From the NCBI GenBank assembly GCA_012932865.1, contig SAXG01000002.1:682001-746000 (forward strand): 64,000 bases of DNA, in the 5' to 3' direction. The DNA comes from Amylostereum areolatum. Lineage: Eukaryota > Basidiomycota > Agaricomycetes > Russulales > Stereaceae. The notes beneath the pieces were generated by a model, which searched no databases, was not told the origin of the DNA, and saw only the letters and a program-made list of their open reading frames with translations. The first letter of the stretch is position 1. Each line of letters begins with the position of its first letter. A program made the position numbers and the translations under genes. Below, in pieces: positions 1 to 13,118 of the stretch.

Positions 1-679
1 AGTCCTTCGCCGTCGCCTTCCTCTGCGTTGGTCAGAAAGCGGAAAAGCTTGAGCGTGGCGGTCGAAGTCCCGTTACTCCGCGATGTGCGTCGCCGTCAAG
101 TGTCAAGCCAATCGAAACCACCACCTTTGCGACGTAGTCTTCGTCGCGCTCAGTCTGCCAACGCCCAACTGGACTCTCAACCGAAGATTGGCCCGCCGCG
201 ACGTGCGAACAAGAGGGTCAAAGGTGCGAACAAGCGTTACGCAAGTACGAGCACTTTGGGATCGTCCCCGATCCACGCGCTTGAGCGTGCCCTACCTTTC
301 GATAGTGGTATGTGCTTGCGACACTTGTTTTGGTTCGACGTCTGACTTCGGTAATTTAGACGATTCCATCATGGCGAGCGCCACACCATCTCGTCCAAGG
401 TTTAGCCTTCCATCGTCCGACGACGAACCTCACTTTGGCCAGGTTACACCCCGTCATCTTGTCTCACCAGCCATGCGACGGCTACATGACAGCGATCCTC
501 CCAGTGACGACTCAAATGCTTCGGACAGCCCTTCACGTCAACGTGTGGCTCGCAAAATGTTGCGTTCATCCTCACGATCCTGCTCCAGCTCCTCAGAGGG
601 TAGCTCGTCGCCGATGCCGGCCAGGCAGCTCCGTAGTCGTTCAAGTTTGGCATCCTCTTCTGGCACCTCTTCCTCATAG
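1..679 (+). CDS. 3' end of a Ser/Arg-rich protein of unknown function (5' truncated by window)
   Basis: The reading frame is open from base 1, so the gene starts to the left of the window. Frame 1 runs to 307, a GT...AG intron of 52 nt (308-359) follows, and the reading continues to the TAG at 677-679. The visible ~210 residues are low-complexity: a basic first half with repeated R/K clusters, then a Ser/Asp-rich stretch (SSDDE, DSDPPSDDSNASDS) and a Ser-rich tail ending in SGTSSS. I see no catalytic motif, signal peptide or membrane segment, so it is probably disordered and perhaps nuclear. No family is recognised. The splice join is supported because it keeps the frame and joins two segments of similar composition. 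It converges on the Rif1-like gene. Confidence 0.5.
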
Positions 680-972
680 GACTCCGATATCTGTTTTCAT
701 CTTGTTGTCTTTCATGCTATGGCGCATATGTTTGTTGCATTCATACTCAGGTTATGTTTTATCGGTGACTCTTCGATCACCACATCTGTGTCTTCTCCTT
801 ACTGTTACATACATTCATCTGTACACTCCGCGACACCTCATACACCGTGCATACATCTGAACCTTCAATTTCATTGTGAATGACCGCAAACCATAAGAAT
901 AGCAATAAAAAGTGTGAACACCACTACTGGTACATAGAGGAAAACAAAGGCAAGTCTGTCCCAACGTCCGGC
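680..972. other. convergent intergenic spacer
   Basis: About 290 bp between two gene ends that face each other. It is T-rich after 680, as expected for 3' UTRs. An AATAAA lies near 904 on the + strand. I see no gene here. Confidence 0.5.
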
Positions 973-3900
973 TTAACCTCCTGTCTTCTGCCGCTTCCTG
1001 GCCTTTCGATTCATCGCCGCATTCACAGCTTCCGCGAGCTCCATACCCTCCAACACCTGCGATTCTGTCTCTTGCGACTCGCCAAGGGGTAGAACCTCCA
1101 TGGTTCTCCTAAGCATTTCGAGATAGGCCGGCGTCGTGTGAGAACGTCGCAGGAGAGGATCTGCCGCGGGAGGATTGTTTTCGTCGGTCAAGCGTGACGG
1201 GACATGTTCTTCCGGGAGGTTTCTGAATTTAGGAGAAAACGAAGATGATGGCGTCGGAAGAGAATGGGATGCTGATGATCCGACTGGGAGTGATGGTGGA
1301 GCAGAAAACCTTTGGATGGACTCAATGTGCGAAGGCGACCTGGCTCTCTTTGTCCTCTTGACCGATGCAACTACATGTTAATCGTTGGGTGGGCAGAAAC
1401 ACACAACGTGAGCGATGATCTCACCTGGTGATCCCTCACGATCGGGGTTTATGTCCAGATGTCGTCTCCCAAGGGGCGACGGGTCGTCACCCTGAGGTGT
1501 TTCGGGAACTGGCAGAGGACGGCAAGAATAAGCCATATGCGAAAGAAAAAGCACCTCTCACAAGGACACGTACCTATTATGAGTTCATTCATAATTCTTC
1601 TCGCCACTGGAGATTCTACCGTAAGCTCCCATTCATCGTAGTCCTCTTGAACCTGCGTGTTGGAAGCCTTTCGTTCTGAAGATTGAGCAGTACGGCTGGT
1701 TGGAGGACTTTCATCCTTATGCGTTGTCGGTCGGCCCTTCGGCCTCTGGACGATTTCGACGTGGTCCATAACCATCCTCCCTTTCCCCTTAGATCGGGTG
1801 TCCTGTGGTGTTGATCTGGAACGTCCACTGTTTGGAATGGGAGAAGAAACCCGGGATATAGGGGCAGAAGTATGGTTGTGCAGTTCTTCCACTCTCCGTC
1901 GTTTGGGGGCTGGTAGTGCCGAAGGACCGGGCCGATCGGAGGGTATTTCTGACGAAAGAATAGGTTTGCCATGTGTCCTTGAAGGTGACGCAGCAAGCGG
2001 TGTATCTTGTCCGGACTTCAACTGTTGTTTGGCCGGCCGTCCTGCATCTATACCAGACCACGACTGCCCTTCCGTTGACGAAAATGAAATTACTGGCTGT
2101 ACGCTCGTGGCTGCTTGCCAAGGAGACGATGTGCTCATGATACTATCAGGCTAGGGAAAAAGATGACATTGAGTGGCATGGTTTGTCGAAGGCGTCGAGC
2201 TCACCTGTGGCGCTGGTGGCTGTTGGCCTGGAGGTGGTGGGCTCGATGAGCGGTGCATTTGCACCTGTGACTCGTGTTGGGAGTCGGATTGCGATTCCAT
2301 CCCATCCGGTATATCCCCCCCAAAGAACTGATAAGATACAGCCACGCATGGTTGGAGGTCGACCGGGAAGGCACTGCCATGCTCTCCAAGGCATCTGTAC
2401 GCCTCGTCAAAAAAGGTCTTGAATGCTTTAGGGCCCTTCGCTGGTGCTGGAATGCGGTGGAACGCAGATGTAAGGAAATGGGTGAGATCTTGTATGAGTT
2501 TCATGGAGACAGTGTGGTAAGATAGTCGTTCGAGAATTGTCTTGTAAACTTCCAATACCTATCCGTGGCGTGAGTAAGAACGCTTCTGACCATATAAAAA
2601 ACGCCTACTTTGTCGTTGTAATCCATTTCCAACACAACCTCTTTCTCGTCCTTGATCCAAGGAATCAATCCGTCTTGCAGCGAAAATAGAATGTATTCGA
2701 GGTTTTGTGGAGCCACAGAGAACAAGTTCTGATGCAAACGCTCGAAGATGTCGACCGCGTGAGGGTTGTACGGGTGGGTGATATAAGCCTGACTTAGGAC
2801 ATCTCTGATGAAGCGAAGGGCCTTGACAGGGATGGGCTGAGGCTCCTCCAAATGGAGACCGTGGATTACGGGTCTAACCAATGACAGGGCGACTGGAATG
2901 GAAAATCTGCAGTGCGACGTGAGTAAATGCGCTATAGAAAGCAATCAAACGCCAACCTCGGACTTCCTGGCGAATATCTGTCAAAAAGAGTGTCGACAAC
3001 CACACTCGCCTTGATTGACGCTGCGGAGCCTATGCTAACAGCCCATTGTAAGACTTCTCCCCACAATTGTAATTCCTCTTCTGTCAAGGCTGCAGACCTG
3101 CAGATACATCAACTCCAAGGCAAGGAAATACGTCCACTGACACATACCCGAGGGGAAGAATCAGAAAATAGATCCAATCTTGCCACGTCATGCGCGTTGG
3201 TAGCCCTGCCCGGTTTCTCGCCACATCGCGCCACATCAACCGCCTTTGATTCCAACCAACCGACTCGTGCTGCTCCGAGAACTCTTCGCCGGTTTGAGGG
3301 AGGCCTGCTAGGAAGATGTCGGCGCAAACGGCACACCACGCGGTCTTGACCCCGTCGTGCTCCAGGTCAAACTCGTGGTTAAGGATGGCTGAGAGCATTG
3401 CCGCTGCAATCGACGTAGACCTCTCCTTGTGAAGAACACTGGTCGCGACGTCCCAGAGAGACTTCATTATGCGCAAAGAATGGACTTGGATCTGTATCTC
3501 GGCATCCGAATCCGAAGGAATGAAGCTTTTTATCGTCTCACAGATGTAAACTTGAAATGCGGCACATCCAGTATCACCTTCCATCCGTTGGATACGGGCG
3601 AGTAATATGGCCTTCCAAGTGCGCAGATCAGAGTTCTAATTGAATCGCTGAACAATAGATCGCGGAGAAAAGACATAGGTGCAACGCACCAGCTTATCTG
3701 ACTTCAACCCGGCGTTCAGATGTTGCTTCATCGAAATCATCCATAGGGAGGCAAGCATTTCCCAGTGACGTCTAACTTCCTCCTCGAAGAGAATGCGAAC
3801 GTCCGAGACGTCTACGGGAGGCATATTCCGGATGAAAAAAGGGAGGTCTGGCTCTTCGACCGTGAGCATTCGACCATTGATCACGGTAGGGTCAACAAGG

Positions 3901-5611
3901 GCATTGTATGTCCATGGCGGCAATGAAGAAGACTCGCTTCCAGATTGGTCAACTCCGCTCAGCAGACGGGACAACAAGGCGCTGCCTTTCTTCTGTATGG
4001 GATGTCTTTCATGTTCGAGCATGCATTGAACTACTTCCAGAGCCTTCGTGACGTCCCATATCGTAGATTCCACTTGAGGTGACTCTGGATGGCGATATCC
4101 CAGCAGCATCCCCGTCAGTGCATTTCCAATGTCTTGTTTGAGTTCGATCGCCAGTATCTTGACTGTTCGGTCCAGCTGCGACTCCTTGCTACGGCCGTAC
4201 AAGTGCGTTTCCGCACCGGATGTGCGCAAGGCCTCTCTAAGGCGTGCGAACGCCCAGATCGCACATCGCCATGCAAACGGGTGGGCGTGTTCGGCGATAA
4301 ATCCTCGGGGGTGAGAGATATCTTCGAGGTTGCCGAAGATGAAGGTGACGAGGGTCTCGCGCCACAAATCTTTGCCGAGCATGATGATGAAGGACGAAAG
4401 AACGCTGAGCATCCAGATGACCCCGTCTCCGGATGCGCAGGGCGTGCTAGACTTCTCTCGCAAGATCGTCTTGAAGACATCTGCAAGGCGTAGATGTTCG
4501 ATTTCATCCTTGATTTGGGAAAGGAGATACGATTTAGTGTGGGATGATATACCCGAGAAGGAAGGTTGATGAAGAGGTGCATTGCGAACGACCGTCAGCG
4601 CAAACAAGCCGACAGTAATGCATGCATGATGTCGGATGCTGGAGTGCTCCGATGCGAGCAGCGGAAGGATAGAAGGCAGGACCCCTGCGAGGGCAGTCAT
4701 TCTAGGCCCGTCTACGCCTCTTCCCATTAAATTGGACACGGCCTGCACGGAAGATGAGCGCGATAATTTGAGAGGATAAGACAACACACCCGTAAGGTAT
4801 CGTTGATTAAAAGAGGATTGTTCGAAAGATAGTCTCGGGTATCAAGTACTCGGCGTAGCGTTGTCGTGAGCTCATTCCTCTTTGCGAGAATGATTTCGTG
4901 AGGCAGGCTTTGGCTTGTCAGCGTCCAGATCGCCCAGTTGCGAATATTTTTTGCTCCAAACAGGCTATCGCCGCATGTCACGAGGGAAAGAAGATCAGCT
5001 AAAAGGTCGCATAGCTCGTTGTCTGAGAATAAGTTAGCGTCGCAGCCGAGGGAGGAGATAGGAGATGTCAAAAACTCACGGGAGAAGAGCGCATGCAAGG
5101 CCCCGAAGTTGAATATGTCGGCTACAATTTTGAGGGCATATTGGCATAGCATATACATGTCGAGTGTGTGCTTCTTCTCCTCTTCGGGTGAAAGTGTAGA
5201 CCCATCGTTCGAAAGCCCCAGCGAAAGTCCTTGGGAAGGTTGGAAGAGAGGCAGCCGCCAAGCCTGCTGCATGTCGCGCTGCAAAGCCTTGATGATACGA
5301 GACTTCTCATCCTTGAGGGACTGGAGTGCGGGCGATGTATGCGCTTCCGACATATGGGGAATTATTGACGAGCGAATGCGAAAGGCGAGCGTGGCGTAAG
5401 CATCTGTGACGTCGTGGGGAGACAGAACCGTGTTTGAGGCCTGGTATACCGAGAAAGCGATCGTTTCGATGGGGCTTCGAAGATATGTCGGGTCATCAAG
5501 TGGATTGCAGTGAACATCCATGGAATTATGCTTCGGCATGAATGAGACCGGGAGGGAGGGATGAAAAGAGATGGGCGTATGATAGGTTGGAGGAAGAGAG
5601 GGAGGAGGCAA
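973..5611 (-). CDS. rif1: Rif1-like telomere/replication-timing protein
   Basis: Long intron-split gene. In the family, Rif1 is a HEAT-repeat nuclear protein that limits telomere length and origin firing by recruiting PP1. The N-terminal half carries helical-repeat segments like the Rif1 N-terminal domain: the NIRNWAIWTL segment with a following leucine-rich helix, AHPFAWRCAIWAF, and WKAILL further on. The C-terminal third is disordered, Ser/Pro-rich and basic (KRTKRARSPS), and ends in a short helical tail. The ATG at 5611 opens the first exon. Clear introns include 4743-4789 and one around 5030-5085 (GTGAGT...TTCTCAG); another starts near 1573 (GTACGTGT). I could not find canonical RVxF or SILK PP1-docking motifs by eye. 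The call rests on the N-terminal motif pattern; another HEAT-repeat nuclear protein is possible. Exact exon borders near the 3' end are uncertain. Confidence 0.68.
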
Positions 5612-6359
5612 GGGGAATGCTTGTATGTATTGTCGGATCCGGGATTCCGGGAAGAGGGGGACAATGGGACAATAGACGATCCTTAATGATGGAAGAACGT
5701 GGGTCTCAGTTCGTTCAAAAATGCGCGTAAGGATCTGTGGGACATGTCAGGCTCGTGGCCTTGCCTTTGGATTCGGGGAGGGAGGTGCTTTGGACAGAAG
5801 GTGAGAAGAAGAACTGAATTGGCGCTCGTGGCTCGCGCTGCGTGGGAACAACGCGTTCCGTGTACTCCGTCACGTGCATATGCATATATCGCGGCGCCGA
5901 CGCGTCGGCAAGTGTGATGGAGGATCGCCGGAGACAGTACCGAGTCCTTACTCGTCCTCGACGGCCAAACGTTTAGCGCATCAACCGGGTCGAAACGGTA
6001 AGCGAACCCCCTTTCCTGGCCGTTTTCAACCATGCATGCGCTTTGAGACTTTCTCCGATCGCGTCCAATCTTCAATACACCTTTCTGGGTACGTGCACGC
6101 TTTGCCTCCTCCTGGTCGCGCGACGTTCTCGGCGGCATCGGCGCGTCTGTCGCCATTAGAAGCGATCAGCATCGTGCTTCCCGGACGCCTGCGCGTGACG
6201 GAAGCTCCAGCGAATTCTACCCCCGCAACGGTGGACACGTTCGATCGACTATAAAAAGCTTTCCACCAGGTCCCGCCTTTTCACTGCTGTCTTTCCTCCC
6301 CACCAGCATATATCAACCCATTTTCAATAAGGCCCACGTATAACCGTTTACTGTTCAGC
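5612..6359. promoter_or_regulatory. divergent promoter region, Rif1-like / Kre9-like
   Basis: 748 bp between two gene starts that point away from each other. It holds two ACGCGT sites (5851-5856 and 5900-5905). The second is the core of a perfect 14-bp palindrome at 5896-5909. A CACGTG lies at 5871-5876 and a TATA box for the + gene near 6250. No convincing gene is seen inside. Confidence 0.5.
6250..6257 (+). promoter_or_regulatory. TATA box of the Kre9-like gene
   Basis: TATAAAAA, 110 bp upstream of the ATG at 6360. Spacing is similar to other TATA boxes in the window. Confidence 0.6.
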
Positions 6360-6920
6360 ATGCAGTTCACGACGCTCTTTTCTGTCCTCGCCTCCGCCGC
6401 CACTCTCGCTTCTGCTGGATCCGTCATTCTCGACGACTTCATTCGACCCGCCACCACTAGCGACTTTAAGGCCCCCACTTCCAATGTTGTCGTCACCCCC
6501 ACCATCCTCAGTCCCGCCGGCAACGAGACCTACTCCGTCGGTAGCGTCCAGACCATCATCTGGGACACCTCAAAGATCCCCTCGGAGGCGCAGAACTACA
6601 CCGGAGAGGTCCTGCTAGGGTATTCCGAGACAAACTCATCGTCGGAAAACCTCGACATCGGTGAGGCTCACCTCTCCTGTTCGCCGTATCGAATTCTGAC
6701 CTTCCCGCTACAGAGCACCCGCTTGCTGTCGGGTTTCCTCTTAGCGCTGGGCAGGTGAATTACACCGTGCCTGACGTCGAGGACCGTACCACCTATTTCC
6801 TCGTTCGTGCGTATCGCTTTCGTCGTATCCCACCCCTACCTTTGTCTGACTCTGCCTTCAGTGTTGGGTGACTCAGGCAACAAGTCTCCCGAGTTTGCCA
6901 TCACGCATGGCACGTACTGA
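6360..6920 (+). CDS. secreted Kre9/Knh1-like (Ser-Thr-rich GPI-family) protein
   Basis: Three exons: 6360-6660, 6714-6806 and 6862-6920, giving 150 aa; both introns are GT...AG and keep the frame. The first ~19 residues are a signal peptide (MQFTTLFSVLASAATLASA). The rest is one beta-sandwich of the Kre9/Knh1 type: PTILSPAGNETYSVGS, then TIIWDT, and NYTVPDVED towards the end. Members of this family are extracellular or cell-wall proteins, in yeast linked to beta-1,6-glucan assembly; function in basidiomycetes is largely inferred. Three or more N-glycosylation sequons are visible (NET, NYT, NSS). No C-terminal hydrophobic GPI-anchor signal is present, so it is likely freely secreted. A good TATA box supports the start. 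Confidence 0.85.
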
Positions 6921-7307
6921 GCATGTGGGGGCGTTTGAAGTTGTGGACTTCATTTGACTGCATGATTGACCGTGGTTTACGCTCTCTACGATTCCTTTGG
7001 ACTACATGTCTGCTTTCCGAGACCTACGTTCGCTTTGATTGGATCTTTTGACCTCACTTTTGACACTGTCTGACACCGCTTCATGTAACTGGTACTTGAC
7101 CGAAGTCACCAGTCACTTGGCAAGGGTTATATAAAGTGGAGATTCCCTTCGATATAAATGGATTCTTTGATGCACCAGTCCGTTCGAGCACCGTACCATT
7201 GCAAACCGAGGTACTGTACCGAACATAATTCTGCCATTAGTCCTGTCACAAAGCGCTTGGCCTGAAATCTTATGTGCGTACTAGTACCGGGGTCCTCAAA
7301 ATCATCT
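6921..7307. other. convergent intergenic spacer
   Basis: 387 bp between two 3' ends. AT-richer sequence without a supported gene. Confidence 0.4.
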
Positions 7308-8496
<1,189 letters not shown>

Positions 8497-9100
8497 GCTT
8501 CCAGTCACCGTTGTATGCGTAGGTATGTTTGATTAGTTGTGTGCGCTACCCGCTGTGTTGCTGGGACGAGAAGGATGGTAAGGGTTTAAGGTGAATCTGG
8601 GGTAAGCGTGGCCTAGTCATTGTCAACACGGTCACACACGGCACATTTGTGACCCCGCTCAAACACTGTGACGATGACGTACCGACTCGCCAGGGACCCG
8701 CCAAAAAACCGGGAGCACAAAGCAAACGGCAACGACCGAACATGTGTGTGCGCCGGGAACAAAGACAGACAAAGGAGGGTCCATGAGGACGCACGTCGAG
8801 AAGCTTCGAAATTCTGCCGACGCCGGACCCTGTTCTATAGAATGTACCTAGGGTGGAACGAGGCGCGAGCTGTCGGAATCCTCGAGACAAAGGACGAGAG
8901 AACTTCCGTCGGAGAGCGTCGGAAGCGAATAAGCCTACAAAATTGTTCATGCGTCCGATATATAGATGGCAGTCTATTGAGAAATCCAATACAACGATTC
9001 AAACCGCGGGGAGTAAGATAATTTACAAGGTTCCAAGTAAATGATGGGTGGTATATACTACAGTAGTGGAGCGACGGCTGCGAGAGAGATACAAGACGTG
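8497..9100. other. intergenic: promoter of the EBP-like gene and 3' side of sgf29
   Basis: 604 bp between two minus-strand genes. Only short frames without family features are present. I see no RNA gene or repeat. Confidence 0.4.
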
Positions 9101-10424
9101 CTATCGTGGAGGAATGGGGCCGGGCCATTCCACGACCATGTGTGCAGCAACGAGATGTAGCTGGTCCTCATCGTCCTCGAATTTGAGCTGGTACATGGCG
9201 CCCATCTTCGAATTTGCTGGGTTCTGAATCGCGAATGAGCTCCTAAAAATTACTGACAGGATAAAGCGAGACTTACTCGGATATCTCGTGGGGTCGCGAT
9301 GACCTGAGCACGATAAAAACAACTCGTTTCAGGGTAAAGTCCGAGAACGGTAGTCCCGGTCGGGAATTGAGGATATGCGCTGGGATGTGTTGGACTGTTG
9401 GCCGGAGCGTCTGGGTCAGGTAACGGGAGGATTGCACGAAGTGTTGTCTTGTATTTTCTATAAAATGGACTGTGTTACTAGGACAACCCCCACGTTCGTC
9501 TATTTCAACGTACGGCGCTGGAAACTTATCCGGTTCGGCATCCTCAACCTCGTACCTGTGTGTCGACACGTGAGTGTGGTTTAGGATAGACACCTTCAAA
9601 ACGCAGCAAACCTGTTTTTATCCTGGTTGATGCTGCGCAAAACCTTGGCCAATATCCAAGTGTTGTCGTCAGTTTCAGCGGCCTCTGCCCCATTCACCTT
9701 ACTCATGCTTGAGTTTGGATGGAACGCCACCAACCGGCCCTCCTGCAACGGCAATTGTCCAGAAAGAGCTTCACGTCGCGCCTTTGGCTCGCGCGAAAAT
9801 GCACCGGATGCCTGTGGACCCACCGATCCGCGTGGCGTTGACGGTGTCAGAGCACGCGTAGGAGAGTGTGCGCGTGGTCGTTTAGCCCGTTTCAACATCT
9901 CTGGACGCAAAACGATCAGCAGGGATAGACACCAAGTGCAGGGAAACGGAGCGATACCAGGCGGTGCCGACTCGGGGGCCTTCCGAAGCCCGATGAGGAT
10001 GCTCAAGCGCTCGATGGCTTCGTCAATCGCCCTTAAATGGACGGTGGCGAGTTGAATTAGGAAAGTTTGCCTCGGGAATATTAGTACCGGGACAGCGACG
10101 CACTTGACATCGCGTTCAGAGCTCAGCCTGATTTCGGCCAGGCCCGCGACCAGTTTCTTGTGCACATTCTTAACGCCGTCAATACCCTCGGCGGGAGGGA
10201 GCTCATCCGGGGGCCAGGCGGATATAAGCCTATTGACACGGCCCACAGTTTCCGGAAGAATATTGTTGATCGAGAGGTTGTTGTTCAGGGTGGAGAGGGA
10301 TACGGCTGTTTGTGTCCAGCATTCCACCTCTGCTTACGACATGAGATCAAGCTGCTTTCGTGTCGTGTGAAGGCCTACCTTCAGAAGAAGCTGGTCGCTT
10401 AGATACCCCACGTCTACGTTCCAT
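9101..10424 (-). CDS. sgf29: Sgf29, SAGA complex tandem-Tudor subunit
   Basis: Starts at 10424 with a 46-nt first exon (10379-10424), then a 49-nt intron (10330-10378) and a long second exon. The N-terminal half is helical, as in Sgf29. A disordered basic/Ser-rich linker (around KRAKRPRAHSPTRA) follows, then the double-Tudor module: WILAKVLR, the RYEVEDAEPD signature, the TVLGLYP loop, and the closing YQLKFEDDEDQ with VVEWPG before the stop at 9101. In the family this module reads H3K4me2/3 and brings the Gcn5 acetyltransferase of SAGA to promoters. All landmarks of the domain are present. The AG/GT borders near 9240-9320 and 9540-9600 are approximate. Confidence 0.92.
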
Positions 10425-10578
10425 TTAAACAAGAAGAGTTGAATTCGACGAGAGAAACGAAGGTGAGTGGAGGGTGTGTGCCAGAAAGTGAGATCGTGGT
10501 CGGTGAGAGAGAACGATTGCGCTTCGGCTGCGTGGGGACAGTGGTTCCCAAAAAGGCAACTGGATGTGACTGGGAGGC

Positions 10579-10602
10579 CCTAGGCTAGGGTTGGGTTGGG
10601 TT
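10579..10602 (-). promoter_or_regulatory. telobox-like element upstream of sgf29
   Basis: On the minus strand it reads AACCCAACCCAACCCTAG, i.e. three imperfect telomere-type units, about 155-178 bp before the sgf29 ATG. A related element lies upstream of the FHA gene near 14411-14450. Confidence 0.4.
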
Positions 10603-11241
10603 CAGATTTCGATTGAGCAATGGTGCAGAGCCTCCCGGGCATACGGTGTCTGGGACCTGGAGTGGGGCGACGGTCAACTGACTGCAAAATTGAAACGGGG
10701 GGAAGGAACGCTGCGTTCAATCTTCAGGAAGGTGCGATAGGACCGGGGGAATGGCAGGGTGTGGGAAGGGGGCGCCAAGTAAGCGGGTCGGAGCGCCGAA
10801 TACTAGGAGACCGATAGCCGGGCTCAACAATGATCACCCACGGTTTGCCGCCGAAGAGTGGTGGAAGGGGAACGGGGTCAGGGTACTGATCGGGAGGGAG
10901 GAGGGAGCGATAGCGAAGCTCAGTATCAAAGGATCTGTCACGGTGGAACTTGAATTTTCGGTGGAGGAAAGCGAGAAAGGACGTTGGAATGAGCAGTGAG
11001 CACAGACACGAGTTTTCTGTGGATCACCCGCAGGTTGAGTTGCTTTGTGAGGGCGTAAGGGCACCCTTGGATATTATCACCTCGAGGCGAACACGAGGCA
11101 TGAGTTTTGCTCTGCTTGCGGTCGCGCGCGTCGCGTGCTGGGTCCGAGATTCCGATCTTTGTTTCTTTGACGCCTTGACGCGTACGGACGCGCTCTGCAC
11201 ACACATCCTCCCGTCCCAGCTCTCCTCCGTCCTCGTCCCGT

Positions 11242-11247
11242 TATAAA
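11242..11247 (+). promoter_or_regulatory. TATA box of the C2H2 gene
   Basis: TATAAA, 83 bp before the ATG at 11325. Confidence 0.6.
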
Positions 11248-11324
11248 GCCCGCTCCGTCCAAGATGTGTCCGATATCCCCAACTTCCCCGTTCAATTCAC
11301 CTCTCCGCCTTCCCTGTCCTCCCA

Positions 11325-12467
11325 ATGTCTGCCGACTCGTACTCCTCCTACCACCCCGCCCTCTTCTCCTCCCCCTCCGACTGGCAATCTCCTCCTGACT
11401 TCCGCATCGACGACTTTCTTCTCTTCCAGCCTTACGACACCAACTCCTCTCCCACCTCCTCCGCCGGCTCACTCCAGTCTCCCCTCTCTTTCACCTCCAC
11501 CTTCGATGGCACCGAACGCTCCTCTGCTCCCACTTCTCCGGGTTCATGCACCGCCCTGGACCCCTTGTACGACTCCTTCCCTCCTTGCCATGTCCCCCCG
11601 GTCCAGTACATCGCGCCTTCCCTGTAAGTTTAATCCCTCTGCTCCTCCATTTGCATCCATATCGACATGTCCTCCTCTAGGCTTCACGACAACTACGGCC
11701 TCACGTACAGCCCCTACTCAAACTCTCCTAAGACGTTCCCCACCATCGTCGAGCCCTCGCCTCGGGTAGCCGCAGGCCCTTTTTCTTTCGGAAACGCCAG
11801 CCCCATCTTCCCCGCCTTCACACCCCCCGCTCAGCTCGTCGAGCCCCCGGTGTCGCCCCTCCCCATCCAAGGCCTCACCCAGCTCACCATCCACGACGAC
11901 CATCACCACGAAAATGCTGTCGTGGATAGCGACGAAGACGCCGAGGGCGAGGACGATGATGAGTATATACCTTCCCCGCGTCCCACCAAGGCCCGTCGTC
12001 GCCTCCCTCCCTCCCGCGCGTCCACCCGCTCCGCGTCGGTCTCCTCCGCGTCCACTTCGCCGTCTGCCTCTCCTTCCGTCTCTTCCCGGCGCGTTTCTCC
12101 TGTCAAGAAGGCCCGCGTCTCGCCTCCTTCTCGCAATCTTCAAGTACGCAGTCGGCGCCACAGCCCGCTCACCACGGCTCAAGAGGCCATGCGTCGCTCC
12201 TTCAAGTGTCCTGTCTGCCACTTCACACAGAATAATAGACGCCTCCCCGATCTCGACCGACACATTAGAACTCACTACCGCGATGAACTCAACCAGCCCA
12301 AGTGCAAGGGCGTTCCCCTTGCCCGTGCGGCAGAGTTTGGCCTTGACCCTGCCGACGCCAAGCCCGGCGCGACTCATATCGGGGGATGTTGGATGACCTT
12401 CGCCCGCTTAGATGCCTTGAAGCGTCATCTCCACAACCCCAACACTAACTGTGTGGGCATTGCGTAG
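11325..12467 (+). CDS. C2H2 zinc-finger protein, probable transcription factor
   Basis: Two exons, 11325-11623 and 11681-12467, give 361 aa; the 57-nt intron is GTAAGT...CTAG. The first two thirds are Ser/Pro/Tyr-rich and probably a disordered activation region, with an acidic run (DSDEDAEGEDDDEY) followed by a basic Arg/Ser stretch that may carry the nuclear localisation signal. The C-terminus has one classical finger (CPVCHFTQNNRRLPDLDRHI, closing with HY) and a second, atypical one with widely spaced ligands (KCKGV...GGCWMTF...LKRHLHN...NC). This pair at the very C-terminus is seen in basidiomycete-specific regulators. The target is unknown. The mRNA has a normal TATA-driven start. Confidence 0.85.
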
Positions 12468-13118
12468 GCTCTAGTCCAACCGCCACATTTGCGATTCTGG
12501 TGAGCCGCCTCCACCGATCCTTGGTGTATAATCAATCTTACTCTTCTCATTTAGAATTCCCACAGCCTGAATGCCACATAGCGCGTCATCTAGAGCACCA
12601 CAGTCAAAAACCTCAAGCCTTCTTCGTCTTCGCTTCCATTTCGTCTTCGTCCCCCACCTAGTCTTTGCCCACTTCTTGTACGTGATCGCGTACGGCCTTA
12701 TATTTTCTCGGCCTTTGCTCGACTTCGGTCTCTCTTTTCGATCTGCTCCTGTCTCCTCACCACTTCGCCGTGTCATACACATCTATGTTTCCCTAACCCA
12801 TCCTGTTCTCGTACGCATCACCCTAACCGTCCGTCCGCACTGTACACGAACTCCACCAACCTGTATGATTAGTTCACCAGTTCTGTACGCCTCTTATGTC
12901 ATGTTCCTGTATAATCTGCACAAAGACCGCGCGACAAAGGGTAGATAACCAAGATAGCAAGGACAAAGGGCGGCAAGCACTGCATCCATTAGGGTCCTAC
13001 GGTCGACCAAATCAGCTCGAAGGCTCCGCTGAGAACCTGCCGCCTAATTGCATGGTGCACACAAAGGGAGGTGGCGTAGACGATGCTGGCGGTTTTTGGC
13101 TAAGCCATCACACATAGG
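12468..13118. other. convergent intergenic spacer
   Basis: 651 bp between two 3' ends. T/C-rich in the first part, as in a 3' UTR of the zinc-finger gene. No supported gene. Confidence 0.4.

Larger units (their letters stand above)
10425..11324. promoter_or_regulatory. divergent promoter region, sgf29 / C2H2 gene
   Basis: 900 bp between diverging starts. It contains a telomere-like GGGTT repeat (10579-10602), an ACGCGT at 11178-11183 and a TATA box at 11242. The first part after 10620 is G-rich. No gene is supported here. Confidence 0.5.

Noticed and set aside
11718..12377. Long open frame on the minus strand opposite the zinc-finger gene
   Set aside because: A shadow of the GC-biased coding sequence; Gly/Arg-rich with no motif.
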